Source of the DNA: Pseudomonadota bacterium | Lineage (GTDB): Bacteria; Myxococcota; Myxococcia; Myxococcales; Myxococcaceae | Assembly: GCA_023423535.1 (NCBI GenBank) | Contig: JAFAFL010000146.1 | Span: forward strand, 1-64,000 | DNA length: 64,000 nt | Direction of reading: 5' to 3' | Shown: piece by piece, positions 8,037 to 16,772 of the stretch | Numbering within the stretch: position 1 is the first letter of the stretch | Layout of the letters: every line of letters starts with the position of its first letter | The notes under the pieces: generated by a model | Seen by the model: the letters and a program-made list of their open reading frames with translations, nothing else | What the model was told of the DNA's origin: nothing | Databases searched by the model: none | Program-made: the position numbers and the translations under genes

Positions 8037-9017
8037 TTGAGCACGCACGACTCCGAGTGGGCGATCGACGTCCGAGGGCTGGAGAAGACGTACCAGGGCC
8101 TCTTCGGACGAAAGGGGCATCCGGCGCTGCGCGGCGTCGATCTCACGGTTCCGCGCGGCGCGGCGTTCGGGCTCATCGGCCAGAACGGCGCGGGCAAGAC
8201 CACGTTCATCAAGAGCCTGCTCGGCGTGGTGCGGCCGACGGGTGGCGAGGTGCGGGTGCTCGGCGGGGATCCCGAGGATCCGAAGGTGCGCGCGCGCATC
8301 GGCTATCTGCCGGAGCGACTGCACCTGCCGGATGCGTTCCGCGGTGCAGAGTTTCTCGAGTCGGTGGCGAGGCTCAAGCGCGTGCGGCTGCTGCGCGCGG
8401 AGGCGGAGTCGCTCATGGACCGCGTGGGTCTCGCCGATGCACGGGCACGCAAGATCGGCGGGTTCTCGAAGGGGATGCGCCAGCGGCTCGGGCTTGCGGC
8501 CGCGCTGATTGGCGCGCCGGAGCTGCTGGTGCTCGACGAGCCGACGGACGGCATCGATCCGCTGGGGCGCGTGGAGATGAGGCGCATCCTCAACGAGGAG
8601 GTCGCGCGCGGGGCGACCCTGTTCCTCAACTCGCACCTGCTCGCGGAGACCGAGCGGGTGTGTACGCGGATCGGGATCCTCGACGCGGGCAGGCTCGTGC
8701 GCGAAGGGACCCTCGAATCGCTGCGGAGAGCCGGGCGGACGTGGTCGGTGCGCTTCGCCCTGGGCGCGGCGGGTGCGCCGATCCGGCAGGCCTTGAGCGG
8801 GCTCGGGTTCGAGCCGGTGGCCGGCGAAGGCGGCGCCGGGAACTTTCTCATCGAGGCCGAATCGATCGAGGCACTGAACGGCGCGCTCGATCGGGCGAGA
8901 GCGGCCGGCGCCCTGCTGGTGTCGCTCGAGCCGGGCGGGCGGGATCTCGAGCAGGTGCTGGCGGAGACGCTTTCAACGCCGTCAGCTGGCGAGGTGAAGG
9001 ACGGGGTGGCCGCATGA
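8037..9017 (+). CDS. ABC transporter ATP-binding subunit
   Basis: A 326-residue ABC ATPase with Walker A GQNGAGKTT (48-56), a signature loop in the form FSKGMRQRL, and Walker B LLVLDEPTDGIDP. The fold, with a C-terminal extension of about 100 residues, matches ABC-2 type exporters of the CcmA/YbhF group. The start is a TTG at 8037, which gives the normal N-terminus of the family. Its stop overlaps the ATG of the permease by four bases, so the two form one transporter. The cargo cannot be read from sequence. Confidence 0.9.
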   Translation: MSTHDSEWAIDVRGLEKTYQGLFGRKGHPALRGVDLTVPRGAAFGLIGQNGAGKTTFIKSLLGVVRPTGGEVRVLGGDPEDPKVRARIGYLPERLHLPDAFRGAEFLESVARLKRVRLLRAEAESLMDRVGLADARARKIGGFSKGMRQRLGLAAALIGAPELLVLDEPTDGIDPLGRVEMRRILNEEVARGATLFLNSHLLAETERVCTRIGILDAGRLVREGTLESLRRAGRTWSVRFALGAAGAPIRQALSGLGFEPVAGEGGAGNFLIEAESIEALNGALDRARAAGALLVSLEPGGRDLEQVLAETLSTPSAGEVKDGVAA

Positions 9018-9850
9018 ACACGACGCTCGCGGTCAGCCGGGATCTGCTGCGCGAGGCGGGCTCCCGGAAGTGGTTCCTCGGGCTCGGGCTCGCGGTCACG
9101 GGCGTGCTGGGGATCATCGCCTTCTCGCTCGAGATGGAGGTCGTGGACGGCGCGCTCGCCGGCACCCGGCTGTTCGGATCGGTCATCGACCCGTCCATCC
9201 GCAGCGCGGACGTGGCGCTCCGTCCCCTCTTCGCCGCCGCCACCGGGCTCATCTTCTTCGGCGGTCCGGTGTTCATGATCCTCGCCTGCTCGGACTTCGC
9301 GCCGCGGCTGCTCGCGCCGGGCCGCATCGAGCACCTGCTCGCGCTGCCGGTGCGGCGATGGGAGCTCCTGCTGGGAACGTGGCTCGGCGTGTGCGCGCTC
9401 GCGACGGTGTGCGCGCTCTACGGGGCGGGCGGGCTCGCGCTGATCCTCGGCGTGAAGACGGGCGTGTGGACCTGGACCCCGCTCATCGCCGCGGGGCTCG
9501 CGGTGGTGAACTTCATGACCCTCTACGCGGCGATGCTCTGCGCCGCGACCTTCGTGCGCAGCGCCGCGCTGAGCGCCGCCACCGGAGGAGGCCTCTACGT
9601 GCTCGGCGTCATCGCCGGCTTCCGCCACGACCTGCTGCCCGTCTTCTCCGAGGGCATCGCGCGCAGAGCCTTCGAGTGGGGAACGCTCGTCATTCCGCGG
9701 GTGTCGGCGCTGGGGAAGACGGCTGTCGCCATCGCGGGCAGCGAGCCAGTGGACCTGCCGGCGTTGTGGTCGATGCTCGGCGGGTTCGCAGTCTTTGCGC
9801 TCGGCGGGCTCGCCGTCGCGTGCTGGCGCTTCGAAGAGAAGGACTTCTGA
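9014..9850 (+). CDS. ABC-2 type transporter permease
   Basis: A 278-residue integral membrane protein with about six hydrophobic segments, starting with WFLGLGLAVTGVLGIIAF and ending with a helix and the short tail RFEEKDF. It overlaps the ATPase gene (ATGA) and is followed two bases later by an anchored protein gene. It resembles membrane subunits of the ABC-2 superfamily (NosY/YhaP-like). It presumably pairs with the ATPase encoded just upstream. Confidence 0.85.
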   Translation: MNTTLAVSRDLLREAGSRKWFLGLGLAVTGVLGIIAFSLEMEVVDGALAGTRLFGSVIDPSIRSADVALRPLFAAATGLIFFGGPVFMILACSDFAPRLLAPGRIEHLLALPVRRWELLLGTWLGVCALATVCALYGAGGLALILGVKTGVWTWTPLIAAGLAVVNFMTLYAAMLCAATFVRSAALSAATGGGLYVLGVIAGFRHDLLPVFSEGIARRAFEWGTLVIPRVSALGKTAVAIAGSEPVDLPALWSMLGGFAVFALGGLAVACWRFEEKDF

Positions 9851-9852
9851 TC

Positions 9853-10968
9853 ATGGTCAAGACGCGCAGGCGGCGCAGGTGGCCCTGGATGGTGGCGGCG
9901 CTGGCGCTCTTCGGCGCGGGCGCGTGGCTCATGTCGCGCGACGATCCGGAGCGGCCGGCGCCCTCGTGGGAGCGGGTGGAGATGCCGCGCCACATGCGCA
10001 GCGAGGACCGCCAGCGCGCCAACGCCCGACGGTTGCTCCCCGAGCCGCCCCCTCCTCTGCCGGTGGGTGAGGATCAACCTTTCGCGCCGCCACGGCCGCG
10101 CGATCCGGTGCTCGCCGCGCTCCCCACGGAGGTGAAGGGCGGCGTGGTGGTGGTGGAGGCGAACGCGATCCGGCACTCACCGGTGGGCGAGCTGATGGTG
10201 GAGTGCCTGCTCTCGCGTGACGACGGCGCGAGCCTGAAGCAGCTGCGCGATCAGATGGGCATCGATCCGCTCGAGGCGGTGGACCGCGTGGCGATGTCCG
10301 AGGAGGGGCTCGTGGTGTCCGGGCACTTCGGGCCGGCGAAGTGGAAGGAGATCTTTCCCGAGGGCGGGCGCGCGTTCGGCATCGAGGGGACGATCTACGC
10401 GCCGGCCGTCGGCTCGAAGGAAGGCGGGATGCGGGTCGCGGTCTGGCGCGATCAGGTCGTCATCTTCGCGGACAGCGACGAGCAGGCGGAGCTGGCGCTG
10501 GACCGGATCGAAGGACGAGGACTGCACGCGCCGCCGGTGATCGACGAGCACATGACCTACGGAGAGATCTACGGCGTGCTCTCGGCGGCGCAGCTCGCGG
10601 ACATGCTGCCGCCGGATCAGAAGGCCATTGCCGACAAGCTGCGGGATGCCGCCGAGCGCATCGAGCTGCACGTGGACACCACGCGGGACGTCGGCGTGGT
10701 GGCGGACGTGCGCGGGCCTTCGGGGCGGGACACGAAGGACCTCGGCAAGACGCTGGGCGCGGCGCTCGCGGTGGGACGGCTGAAGGCGCAGGCGGAGGGA
10801 GACGCGGACCTCGCCGAGCTGCTCGAGCTCGCGCGCGTGGTTCCCGGTGGCGACGACTTCCGGCTGGAGCTGGGGCTGCCACTGGAGTTCCTGCAGAAGC
10901 ACTTGAAGGACTGCGTGGACCGCAACCGCGAGCGGCGGCGGAGCGTGGAGGCGCAGCGGGAGGAGTAG
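9853..10968 (+). CDS. Membrane-anchored protein linked to the ABC exporter
   Basis: I do not recognise the family. The 371-residue product starts with KTRRRRRWPWMVAALALFGAGAWLM, a very basic N-terminus and one transmembrane helix, so the rest is probably periplasmic. A Pro-rich linker (about 60-85) leads to a compact domain of about 250 residues, without cysteines in obvious pairs, and a charged end. It starts two bases after the permease stop, suggesting a role with that transporter, for example as an envelope partner. The actual role is unknown. Confidence 0.8.
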   Translation: MVKTRRRRRWPWMVAALALFGAGAWLMSRDDPERPAPSWERVEMPRHMRSEDRQRANARRLLPEPPPPLPVGEDQPFAPPRPRDPVLAALPTEVKGGVVVVEANAIRHSPVGELMVECLLSRDDGASLKQLRDQMGIDPLEAVDRVAMSEEGLVVSGHFGPAKWKEIFPEGGRAFGIEGTIYAPAVGSKEGGMRVAVWRDQVVIFADSDEQAELALDRIEGRGLHAPPVIDEHMTYGEIYGVLSAAQLADMLPPDQKAIADKLRDAAERIELHVDTTRDVGVVADVRGPSGRDTKDLGKTLGAALAVGRLKAQAEGDADLAELLELARVVPGGDDFRLELGLPLEFLQKHLKDCVDRNRERRRSVEAQREE

Positions 10969-11000
10969 CGGGCGGGGGAGCGCAAGGCGATCGGGCCTTC

Positions 11001-11045
11001 GCATCACATGACAGCGACATCACTTGATGTTGACATCACATGATG
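11001..11045. promoter_or_regulatory. Phased operator array before the ArsR gene
   Basis: Two palindromes, ACATCACTTGATGT (11017-11030, perfect 6-base arms) and CATCACATGATG (11034-11045, perfect 5-base arms), plus a weaker copy CATCACATGACA (11002-11013). Their centres are exactly 16 bases apart. The position, 45-90 bases before the ArsR start, suggests autoregulation by that protein. Confidence 0.65.
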
Positions 11046-11088
11046 CGTGCGTCATATATGCGCACATCATGACGATGGAGCACGTTCA

Positions 11089-11550
11089 GTGGTGACCGCA
11101 CGCGGAGAGTCGGCGTGCCTTCCGGGGGACGCGGAGCACGCAGCCGCGGTGTCCCTCTTCAACGCGATGGCCCACGAGGGGCGCTTGAGGGTGCTGGTGG
11201 CCCTCTCCCGGCTCGGGCCGCTCAACGTGACGGCGCTCGTGGAGCACAGCCGGATGGAGCAGTCCGCGCTGTCCCACCAGCTCCGGTTCCTCAAGGAGGC
11301 GCGCCTCGTCTCGAGTGAGCGCGCCGGCAAGAACGTCATCTACGCGCTGACCGATGGGCACATCCGCCACGTGGTGGAGGACGCGATCGCCCATGCGGCG
11401 GAGCACGACGGCGCGGCCGCCCGGAAGGCGCGACCCGGCGCTGCTCGCGTGACGAGGGCCGAGGTGCCGCAGAGGAGTGCCGCGGGGCCTGCGGGCGCAG
11501 GGGCCCGCTCCGAGCGCGCGGCGGCGAAGCGGACGGGGAGGAGGTCTTGA
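11089..11550 (+). CDS. ArsR/SmtB-family winged-helix regulator
   Basis: A protein of about 153 residues with the ArsR core: FNAMAHEGRLRVLVALSRLGPLNV, the recognition segment QSALSHQLRFLKEARLV, and the wing ERAGKNVIYALTDGHI. An unstructured basic tail of about 50 residues (Ala, Arg, Gly) follows. The usual metal cysteines of ArsR/SmtB are not in the recognition helix, so the signal may not be a metal. The GTG at 11089 (or the next GTG at 11092) follows GGAG at a good distance. The frame stays open back to 11047 but lacks a better start. The stop overlaps the TTG of the methyltransferase gene. Confidence 0.88.
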   Translation: MVTARGESACLPGDAEHAAAVSLFNAMAHEGRLRVLVALSRLGPLNVTALVEHSRMEQSALSHQLRFLKEARLVSSERAGKNVIYALTDGHIRHVVEDAIAHAAEHDGAAARKARPGAARVTRAEVPQRSAAGPAGAGARSERAAAKRTGRRS

Positions 11551-12158
11551 AGCCGCTCTGGGTGCTCGCGCTGTACGGGATCTTCTTCGGGCTCGTGTTC
11601 GTGCTGAGGACCGTGGTGCAGCTCCGCCGCACGGGCCGCAGCGGGTTCCAGGGCATCTCCGGTGCACCCCTGTCCGCCGAGTGGTGGGGCGGCGTGCTCT
11701 TCGTGGTCGCGCTCGTGCTGGGCGTGGCAGCGCCGGTGCTGGCGTGGCTCGACCTTGCGCCTGTGGCCTCGCTGCCGGGTTGGAGCGTGGGGCTGGGCGT
11801 CGCGCTCTATGCGCTGGGCGTCGCCGGGACGCTGGCGGCGCAGCTGGGGATGGGGACGTCGTGGCGGATCGGCGTCGATCCGTCGGAGCGCACCGCGCTC
11901 GTCACCGGCGGACTCTTCTCGGTCGTCCGCAATCCGATCTTCAGCTTCGTGCTGATGACGGCGATCGGGCTCGGGCTGCTGGTGCCGAACGTGCTGTCGC
12001 TCGTCGCGGTGGTGCTGCTGGCGGTGGCGGTCGAGCTGCAGGTCCGGCGCGTCGAGGAGCCGTATCTGCTGCGCACCCATGGCGCCGCCTATGGCCGCTA
12101 TGCGGCTCGGGTCGGGCGGTTCGTTCCGTTCGTCGGGACGTTGCGGCCGCGCGAGTAG
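11547..12158 (+). CDS. ICMT/PEMT-like membrane methyltransferase
   Basis: A 203-residue membrane protein with about five hydrophobic segments and the C-terminal ICMT signature: GGLFSVVRNPIFS, then EEPYLL followed by HGAAYGRYAARVGRFVP. Proteins of this fold transfer methyl groups from SAM to lipids or small membrane substrates. The bacterial substrate is usually unknown. The TTG start lies in TTGA with the ArsR stop, so the two genes are coupled and the enzyme is probably the regulator's main target. Confidence 0.82.
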   Translation: MKPLWVLALYGIFFGLVFVLRTVVQLRRTGRSGFQGISGAPLSAEWWGGVLFVVALVLGVAAPVLAWLDLAPVASLPGWSVGLGVALYALGVAGTLAAQLGMGTSWRIGVDPSERTALVTGGLFSVVRNPIFSFVLMTAIGLGLLVPNVLSLVAVVLLAVAVELQVRRVEEPYLLRTHGAAYGRYAARVGRFVPFVGTLRPRE

Positions 12159-12177
12159 CGGGCCTGGCGCGAGCGCC

Positions 12178-13134
12178 TCAGCCCTCGTGCTGCGCGGGCT
12201 GGGGCGGGTCCCACCAGATGCGCCCCTTCTGCGCGATGGCCTCCTTCGCGAGGTCCCGGGTCCGCTGCAACTGGTCCGGCGTGAGCGGCTGGAACCGTTC
12301 CGCCGCAGCGAACGCGGCGTCCTGCTCGTTTGGGAAGCTCATCCCGAGCAACGTCACGTCCGGGTCGAGCGTGAGCGTGTAGTGCAGGCACTCCTCGACG
12401 GTCAGCCGCGGCAGGGTCGCATCCCCGCGCTTCGAATCCACGCCACCGGAGCTGAGCTTGCCGCGCGGGCGCTGGGAGAGAGGCTGGCTGTAGCCCTCCG
12501 TATCCCCCAGCAGCTTCCCTGCCCCGAAGGTCTTGAAGCACACCGTGCCGATGCCGGCCTTCCGCGCCCGAGGGAGGATCTCGTTCACGTAGCGCGGGTC
12601 GCAGAAGGGGCCGACCGCGAACATCAGGAGGTCGCACCGCCCGTCGTCCAGCGCAGCGTGCAGCACGTCCGGATGGTGGCTCGAGATGCCGCGGAACCGG
12701 GTCCTCCCACGCCGCACCTCTTCCTCCAGCTCATCCAACAAGCCGCCCTTCACCGCGAGCCGGTTCCAGTCCTCCATCGTCGAGACGCCGTGGAAGACGA
12801 AGGCGTCCGTTGACGGGAGCGCGAGCCTCACCAGGCTTTCGTCCACCTGAGCCGATACGGGGCGGTCGAGCTCGTCGATCTTGTCGATGAGGAAGATTCC
12901 CTCGCGCCGCCCCGCCAGCGCCCGGCCGACGATCTCCTCGCTATAGCCCTGCTCGTAGGAAGGCGCGGTGTCCACGACGTTCAGCCCGGCGTCGAGCGCC
13001 CGCCGCAACGTGGCGACGCAGGTCTCGATCGGCACCGCGCGGTCGGCGACGTCGCCGGTTCCCAGCTGCGTTGCGACGAAGCCGGTGCGGCCCAGGGGTC
13101 GGCGGGGCGTGAAGCGCATCGCATCAGGGCTCAT
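12178..13134 (-). CDS. Aldo/keto reductase
   Basis: A 318-residue TIM-barrel oxidoreductase with the N-terminal block LGRTGFVATQLGTGDV, the catalytic Asp and Tyr in VVDTAPSYEQGYSE, the Lys in FLIDKIDEL and the His in DAFVFHG. The ATG at 13134 gives the standard family N-terminus. It uses NAD(P)H to reduce a carbonyl; the substrate is unknown. Three palindromes lie in the 255-base region upstream of its start. Confidence 0.88.
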   Translation of the reverse strand: MSPDAMRFTPRRPLGRTGFVATQLGTGDVADRAVPIETCVATLRRALDAGLNVVDTAPSYEQGYSEEIVGRALAGRREGIFLIDKIDELDRPVSAQVDESLVRLALPSTDAFVFHGVSTMEDWNRLAVKGGLLDELEEEVRRGRTRFRGISSHHPDVLHAALDDGRCDLLMFAVGPFCDPRYVNEILPRARKAGIGTVCFKTFGAGKLLGDTEGYSQPLSQRPRGKLSSGGVDSKRGDATLPRLTVEECLHYTLTLDPDVTLLGMSFPNEQDAAFAAAERFQPLTPDQLQRTRDLAKEAIAQKGRIWWDPPQPAQHEG

Positions 13135-13221
13135 GCCCGGTTGAGTAGCGCCGCGGGAGGGGATGGTCCACTGCCCGCGCCGCCACTGGCTGACCGGTAC
13201 ACGGTCGGGCGCGGGGGACCG

Positions 13222-13326
13222 GAAGTATACTTCATCCGCGGGCGACGCCCGGCCCCCCCCCGGCAGCGGCAATATATTGCTACTTCGCGAGGGGCCGGCG
13301 TGCGGCGGTGACCTGCAGTATATTGC
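13222..13326. promoter_or_regulatory. Three evenly spaced AT-centred palindromes
   Basis: GAAGTATACTTC (13222-13233) and GCAATATATTGC (13269-13280) are perfect 12-base palindromes. GCAGTATATTGC (13315-13326) differs by one pair. Their centres are 47 and 46 bases apart in an otherwise GC-rich intergenic stretch, upstream of the aldo/keto reductase and downstream of slyX. Probably operator sites for an unidentified dimeric regulator. Confidence 0.5.
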
Positions 13327-13389
13327 CGGTGGGAGCCCGCGCGACGGGACGGGAGGCGTGGGCCCCTCCAGAACCGGCAGAGGCGCGGC

Positions 13390-13599
13390 TCAGTAGTGCG
13401 GCGGCTTCTCCTGCTGGTTCGCGTCCACCAGTCCGGGATCGCCCTGCATCTTCTGCTGGAGCACGTGCACCTCGGCCTGCAGCAGCTCGATGGTGCGCTG
13501 CTGCGCGTAGAGCACCTCCGAGAGTTCGCCGAGCAGGTGCTGCTGCTCAGTGAAGCGGATCTCCAGCTCGATGAGGCGCCTCTCGGTGTCGCTCGTCAC
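13390..13599 (-). CDS. slyX: SlyX family protein
   Basis: A 69-residue coiled-coil protein: RRLIELEIRFTEQQHLLGEL followed by heptad-like repeats and the family's diagnostic end PPHY. SlyX proteins are short cytoplasmic proteins of unknown biochemical role. Length matches the family (about 70). Confidence 0.88.
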   Translation of the reverse strand: MTSDTERRLIELEIRFTEQQHLLGELSEVLYAQQRTIELLQAEVHVLQQKMQGDPGLVDANQQEKPPHY

Positions 13600-13638
13600 C
13601 CGGCCCCTCTACAACAAAACGCGTGGTATGGCGCGCCC

Positions 13639-14337
13639 ATGCAAGGGCTCCGGAACCTGGCCGACGGCCTCTGGGTCATCGACATGCCGCTGAGCGTCGG
13701 CCCCATCGCGCTCGGTGCTCGGACGACGATCATGCGGCTCGGAGACGGCGGGCTGCTCCTCGTGTCGCCGGTGAAGATGGACGATGCGCTCCGCAATGAC
13801 GTCGCGGCGCTCGGGCCGGTCCGGGCATTGGCGGCGCCGAACCTCTACCACCACCTCTTCATCGGACAGGCGGCGCGCGCGTGGCCCGAGGCGAAGGTGC
13901 TCCTCCCGCCGGGCCTGCAGGAGAAGCTGCTCAAGGCGGGCCGCGAGCTCCGGCAGGACGCGGTGCTCGGGGAGGACCAGCCGGACCTGCTGCGCGGCGC
14001 GGTGGAGACGGTGTGGATCCGCGGCGTTCCGAAGCTCGAGGAGATCGCCTTCTTCCATAAGTCCTCGCGCACGCTGGTGCTGACGGATGCGGCGTTCAAC
14101 ATCCAGAGCGCGCCGAACTTCGCCTCGCGCGCGTTCTTCGGGCTCTACGGGGCGTGGAAGAAGTTCGGGCCCACGCTCTCCGCGCGGATGATGATCAAGG
14201 ACCGCAAGTCCGCGCGCGCTGCGCTCGACCGGATCCTCGCGTGGGACTTCGACCGGGTGGTCGTCGCGCACGGCGACATCCTCGAGTCCGGCGGCAAGCA
14301 GGCGCTGCGCGAGTCGTTCACGTGGCTGAAGGCGTGA
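13639..14337 (+). CDS. DUF4336-type, metallo-beta-lactamase-like protein
   Basis: A 232-residue protein similar in layout to DUF4336 proteins: LADGLWVIDMPLSVGPIALG at the start, then APNLYHHLFIG and DFDRVVVAHGDIL near the end. These correspond to the NLYHH and late HGD positions of a metallo-beta-lactamase-like fold. The first ATG in frame (13639) is the only good start. The stop overlaps the GTG of the methyltransferase gene behind it. A hydrolase role is plausible. No substrate is known. Confidence 0.75.
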   Translation: MQGLRNLADGLWVIDMPLSVGPIALGARTTIMRLGDGGLLLVSPVKMDDALRNDVAALGPVRALAAPNLYHHLFIGQAARAWPEAKVLLPPGLQEKLLKAGRELRQDAVLGEDQPDLLRGAVETVWIRGVPKLEEIAFFHKSSRTLVLTDAAFNIQSAPNFASRAFFGLYGAWKKFGPTLSARMMIKDRKSARAALDRILAWDFDRVVVAHGDILESGGKQALRESFTWLKA

Positions 14338-15026
14338 CCCCGCCCACGTCCACGCCCGCGTCAGGCCCGAGGCGCGAGGTCCACTGCGCCGATGCGATTG
14401 CGTGGCTGCAGGGTCACGACGCGCCGCTCGCGGGCTGCTCCTTCATCACCTCGCTGCCGGACGTCTCGGAGCTGCCGCACCTCGGCGGCGTGGAGGGATG
14501 GTCGCGCTGGTTCACCGATGCGGCGCGGCTCGTGCTCTCGCGCACGCCGGACGAGGGCGTGGCGATCTTCTTCCAGTCCGACGTGAAGAAGGACGGCGCG
14601 TGGATCGACAAGGGGTTCCTCGTCAGCCGCGCCGCCGCGGACCTGCCGGGCTTCCGCACCGTCTTCCACAAGATCGTCTGCCGCAAGCCGCCGGGGACGC
14701 TGACGCACGGGCGCGCGGCGTACTCGCACCTGCTCGCGTTCTCGCGCGGGGTGAAGCTCGATCTCGCTCGCGCGCTGCCGGACGTGTTGCCGGAGGCGGG
14801 GCCCTCGCCGTGGACGCGGGGGATGGGCGTGGAGGCGTGCCGGCTCGCGTGCCGGCTCGTGCGCGACTCGACGACCACGCGGACGGTGATCGATCCCTTC
14901 TGCGGGCTCGGCTCGGTGCTCGCGGTGGCGAACGACGAGGGCCTCGATGCGGTGGGCGTGGAGCTGTCGGCGAAGCGCGCGCGGCGGGCGAAGACGCTGA
15001 CGTTGCAGGATCTTACGGCGCCGTAA
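14334..15026 (+). CDS. SAM-dependent methyltransferase with an SLPD motif
   Basis: A 230-residue protein that looks like an N4/N6-amino methyltransferase in circular order: ITSLPDVSELP occupies the place of the catalytic (D/N)PPY loop, and the C-terminus has IDPFCGLGSVLAVANDEG with VGVELSAKRARRA, the SAM-binding motif I and its acidic end. The GTG start overlaps the DUF4336 stop by four bases. DNA methylases of this class usually show DPPY or NPPY. The substitution and the absence of a target-recognition domain suggest an RNA or other substrate. Function not assigned. Confidence 0.72.
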   Translation: MTPPTSTPASGPRREVHCADAIAWLQGHDAPLAGCSFITSLPDVSELPHLGGVEGWSRWFTDAARLVLSRTPDEGVAIFFQSDVKKDGAWIDKGFLVSRAAADLPGFRTVFHKIVCRKPPGTLTHGRAAYSHLLAFSRGVKLDLARALPDVLPEAGPSPWTRGMGVEACRLACRLVRDSTTTRTVIDPFCGLGSVLAVANDEGLDAVGVELSAKRARRAKTLTLQDLTAP

Positions 15027-15080
15027 CATCGCGACGCCGAAGTGACGCGGCGCAGGAGCCTCTCTGGTAGGCTCCCGGCC

Positions 15081-16772
15081 ATGCGACGTGTCGCACAAGT
15101 ACGCACAACCCTCCTTCTCGCGGCAGGGCTTTCGCTCTCGGCCTGCATGGGCTCGGGAGACGCGCAGGTGGATGAGGTGCCCGCCGCGCAGGGTCCCGGC
15201 GAAGAGCTCACCTGTGTCAGCGAGCCGCCGCCGGCCACGCCGACGCGCCTGCTCACGCGGCAGGAGTACGACAACACCGTGCGCGATCTGCTGGGGGACC
15301 ACACCCGTCCGGCAGCGAAGTTCCCGCCGGAGCCGCGGGTGCTCGGCTTCGAGAACAACGCCTCCGCGCACCGCGTGAACCCGCTGCTCGTCTCGGCGTA
15401 CCTCGAGGCGGCAGAGGGCATCGCCACGCGTGCGGTGGCAGAGCGTCGCCCGCACCTGCTGCCATGCGATCCCGCGCAGATCGGAGAGGCAGAGTGCGGC
15501 GCGCAGTTTCTCGACCGGCTGCTGACCCGCGCGTTCCGCCGGCCGCCCACCGAAGAGGAAAAACAGAAGCTCTCCGCGTACTTCGAGAAGACGCGCCTCG
15601 AGGAGGCGAGCTTCGACACCGCGGTCGAGTGGACGCTGCAGGTCGTCTTGCAGTCGCCGCAGTTCCTCTACCGCACCGAGGCAGGCGACCTCGCCGGCAT
15701 GGACGCGGGCGACGACAGCGTGACGCTCGAGCCGTACGAGCTCGCGTCCAGGCTCTCCTACTTCCTCTGGTCGTCGATGCCGGACGACGGGCTGCTGGCG
15801 GCGGCGAAGAGCGGTGAGCTCTCCACCCGCGAGGGCGTGATGAAGCAGGCCCGACGGATGCTCGCGGATCCGCGCGCCGAGCAGTCGGTGCAGAGCTTCT
15901 TCCGGCAGTGGCTGCACCTCGACGGGATGGAGAAGCTCGAGAAGCTCGCGCTGGCCGACGACGCGCCGGTGGCAAAGGGCTGGCGGCGCGGCACCGAGCG
16001 CTTCATCGAGTCGGTGTGGCATGGGTCCGGGACGCTGGGCGACTTCCTCACCGAGCCGGTGTTCTTCGTGGATGCGGCCACGGCGCCGCTCTATGGCCAG
16101 GCAGCGCCCGCGGGAGACGCGCTCGGTCGCGTGGAGGCGCCGGGAGAGCGCGCGGGCCTGCTCACGCAGCCGGGCCTGCTGGCGCAGCTCGCGGGTTCGC
16201 GTGAGTCCTCGCCCATCCTGCGTGGCGTCTTCGTGCGCGAGCGACTGCTCTGCCAGCTCCTCGCGGCGCCGCCGGCGGACGTGCCGATCATCCCGCCGGA
16301 TCCCGATCCGAACGCGACCACCCGCGAGCGCTTCGCCGAGCACACGAGCAACCCGACCTGCTCGGGCTGCCACCAGCTCATCGATCCGGTGGGCTTCGGC
16401 TTCGAGCAGTACGACGAGCTCGGCCGCTTCCGCACCACCGAGAACGGGCTGCCGGTGGACGCGTCGGGCAAGGTGACGAAGGTGAACGACGAGGCGCTGG
16501 TCGGCGCGTTCGATGGCGCGGTGCAGCTCGCCCAGCGCATGTCGAAGAGCGCGCTGGTGCACGACTGCGCGGCGCTACAGATGTACCGGTTCGCGCTGGG
16601 GCGGCTGGAGGCGAAGGAGGACGGCTGCGCGCTGCAGGAGGTGCAGACGCGCTTCCGCGAGTCGGGCGGCGACTTCCGCGAGCTGATGGTGGCGGTCGCG
16701 TCGTCGGAGGCCTTCCGCACGCGCGCGCTCCCCGCTTCGATGCAGACGGCGCGCGCCGGGGAGAGCGAGTGA
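15081..16772 (+). CDS. DUF1592-family secreted lipoprotein
   Basis: A 563-residue lipoprotein (signal and lipobox LSLSAC near residue 22). It carries the domain series found in planctomycete-type DUF1587/1595/1592/1588/1585 proteins: LLTRQEYDNTVRDLLGD, then QSPQFLYRTE, ELASRLSYFLWSSMPDD, ESSPILRGVFVRERLL and a cytochrome-like CSGCH within TCSGCHQLIDPVGFGFEQYD. The role of the family is not established; the CxxCH may bind haem. It overlaps the DUF1552 gene, its usual partner, and both are probably exported together. Confidence 0.85.
   Translation: MRRVAQVRTTLLLAAGLSLSACMGSGDAQVDEVPAAQGPGEELTCVSEPPPATPTRLLTRQEYDNTVRDLLGDHTRPAAKFPPEPRVLGFENNASAHRVNPLLVSAYLEAAEGIATRAVAERRPHLLPCDPAQIGEAECGAQFLDRLLTRAFRRPPTEEEKQKLSAYFEKTRLEEASFDTAVEWTLQVVLQSPQFLYRTEAGDLAGMDAGDDSVTLEPYELASRLSYFLWSSMPDDGLLAAAKSGELSTREGVMKQARRMLADPRAEQSVQSFFRQWLHLDGMEKLEKLALADDAPVAKGWRRGTERFIESVWHGSGTLGDFLTEPVFFVDAATAPLYGQAAPAGDALGRVEAPGERAGLLTQPGLLAQLAGSRESSPILRGVFVRERLLCQLLAAPPADVPIIPPDPDPNATTRERFAEHTSNPTCSGCHQLIDPVGFGFEQYDELGRFRTTENGLPVDASGKVTKVNDEALVGAFDGAVQLAQRMSKSALVHDCAALQMYRFALGRLEAKEDGCALQEVQTRFRESGGDFRELMVAVASSEAFRTRALPASMQTARAGESE

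Noticed and set aside
8037..10968. ABC exporter as a NosDFY copper system
   Set aside because: The ATPase and permease resemble that group in general layout, but there is no NosD, NosZ or NosL nearby; the downstream protein is unrelated.
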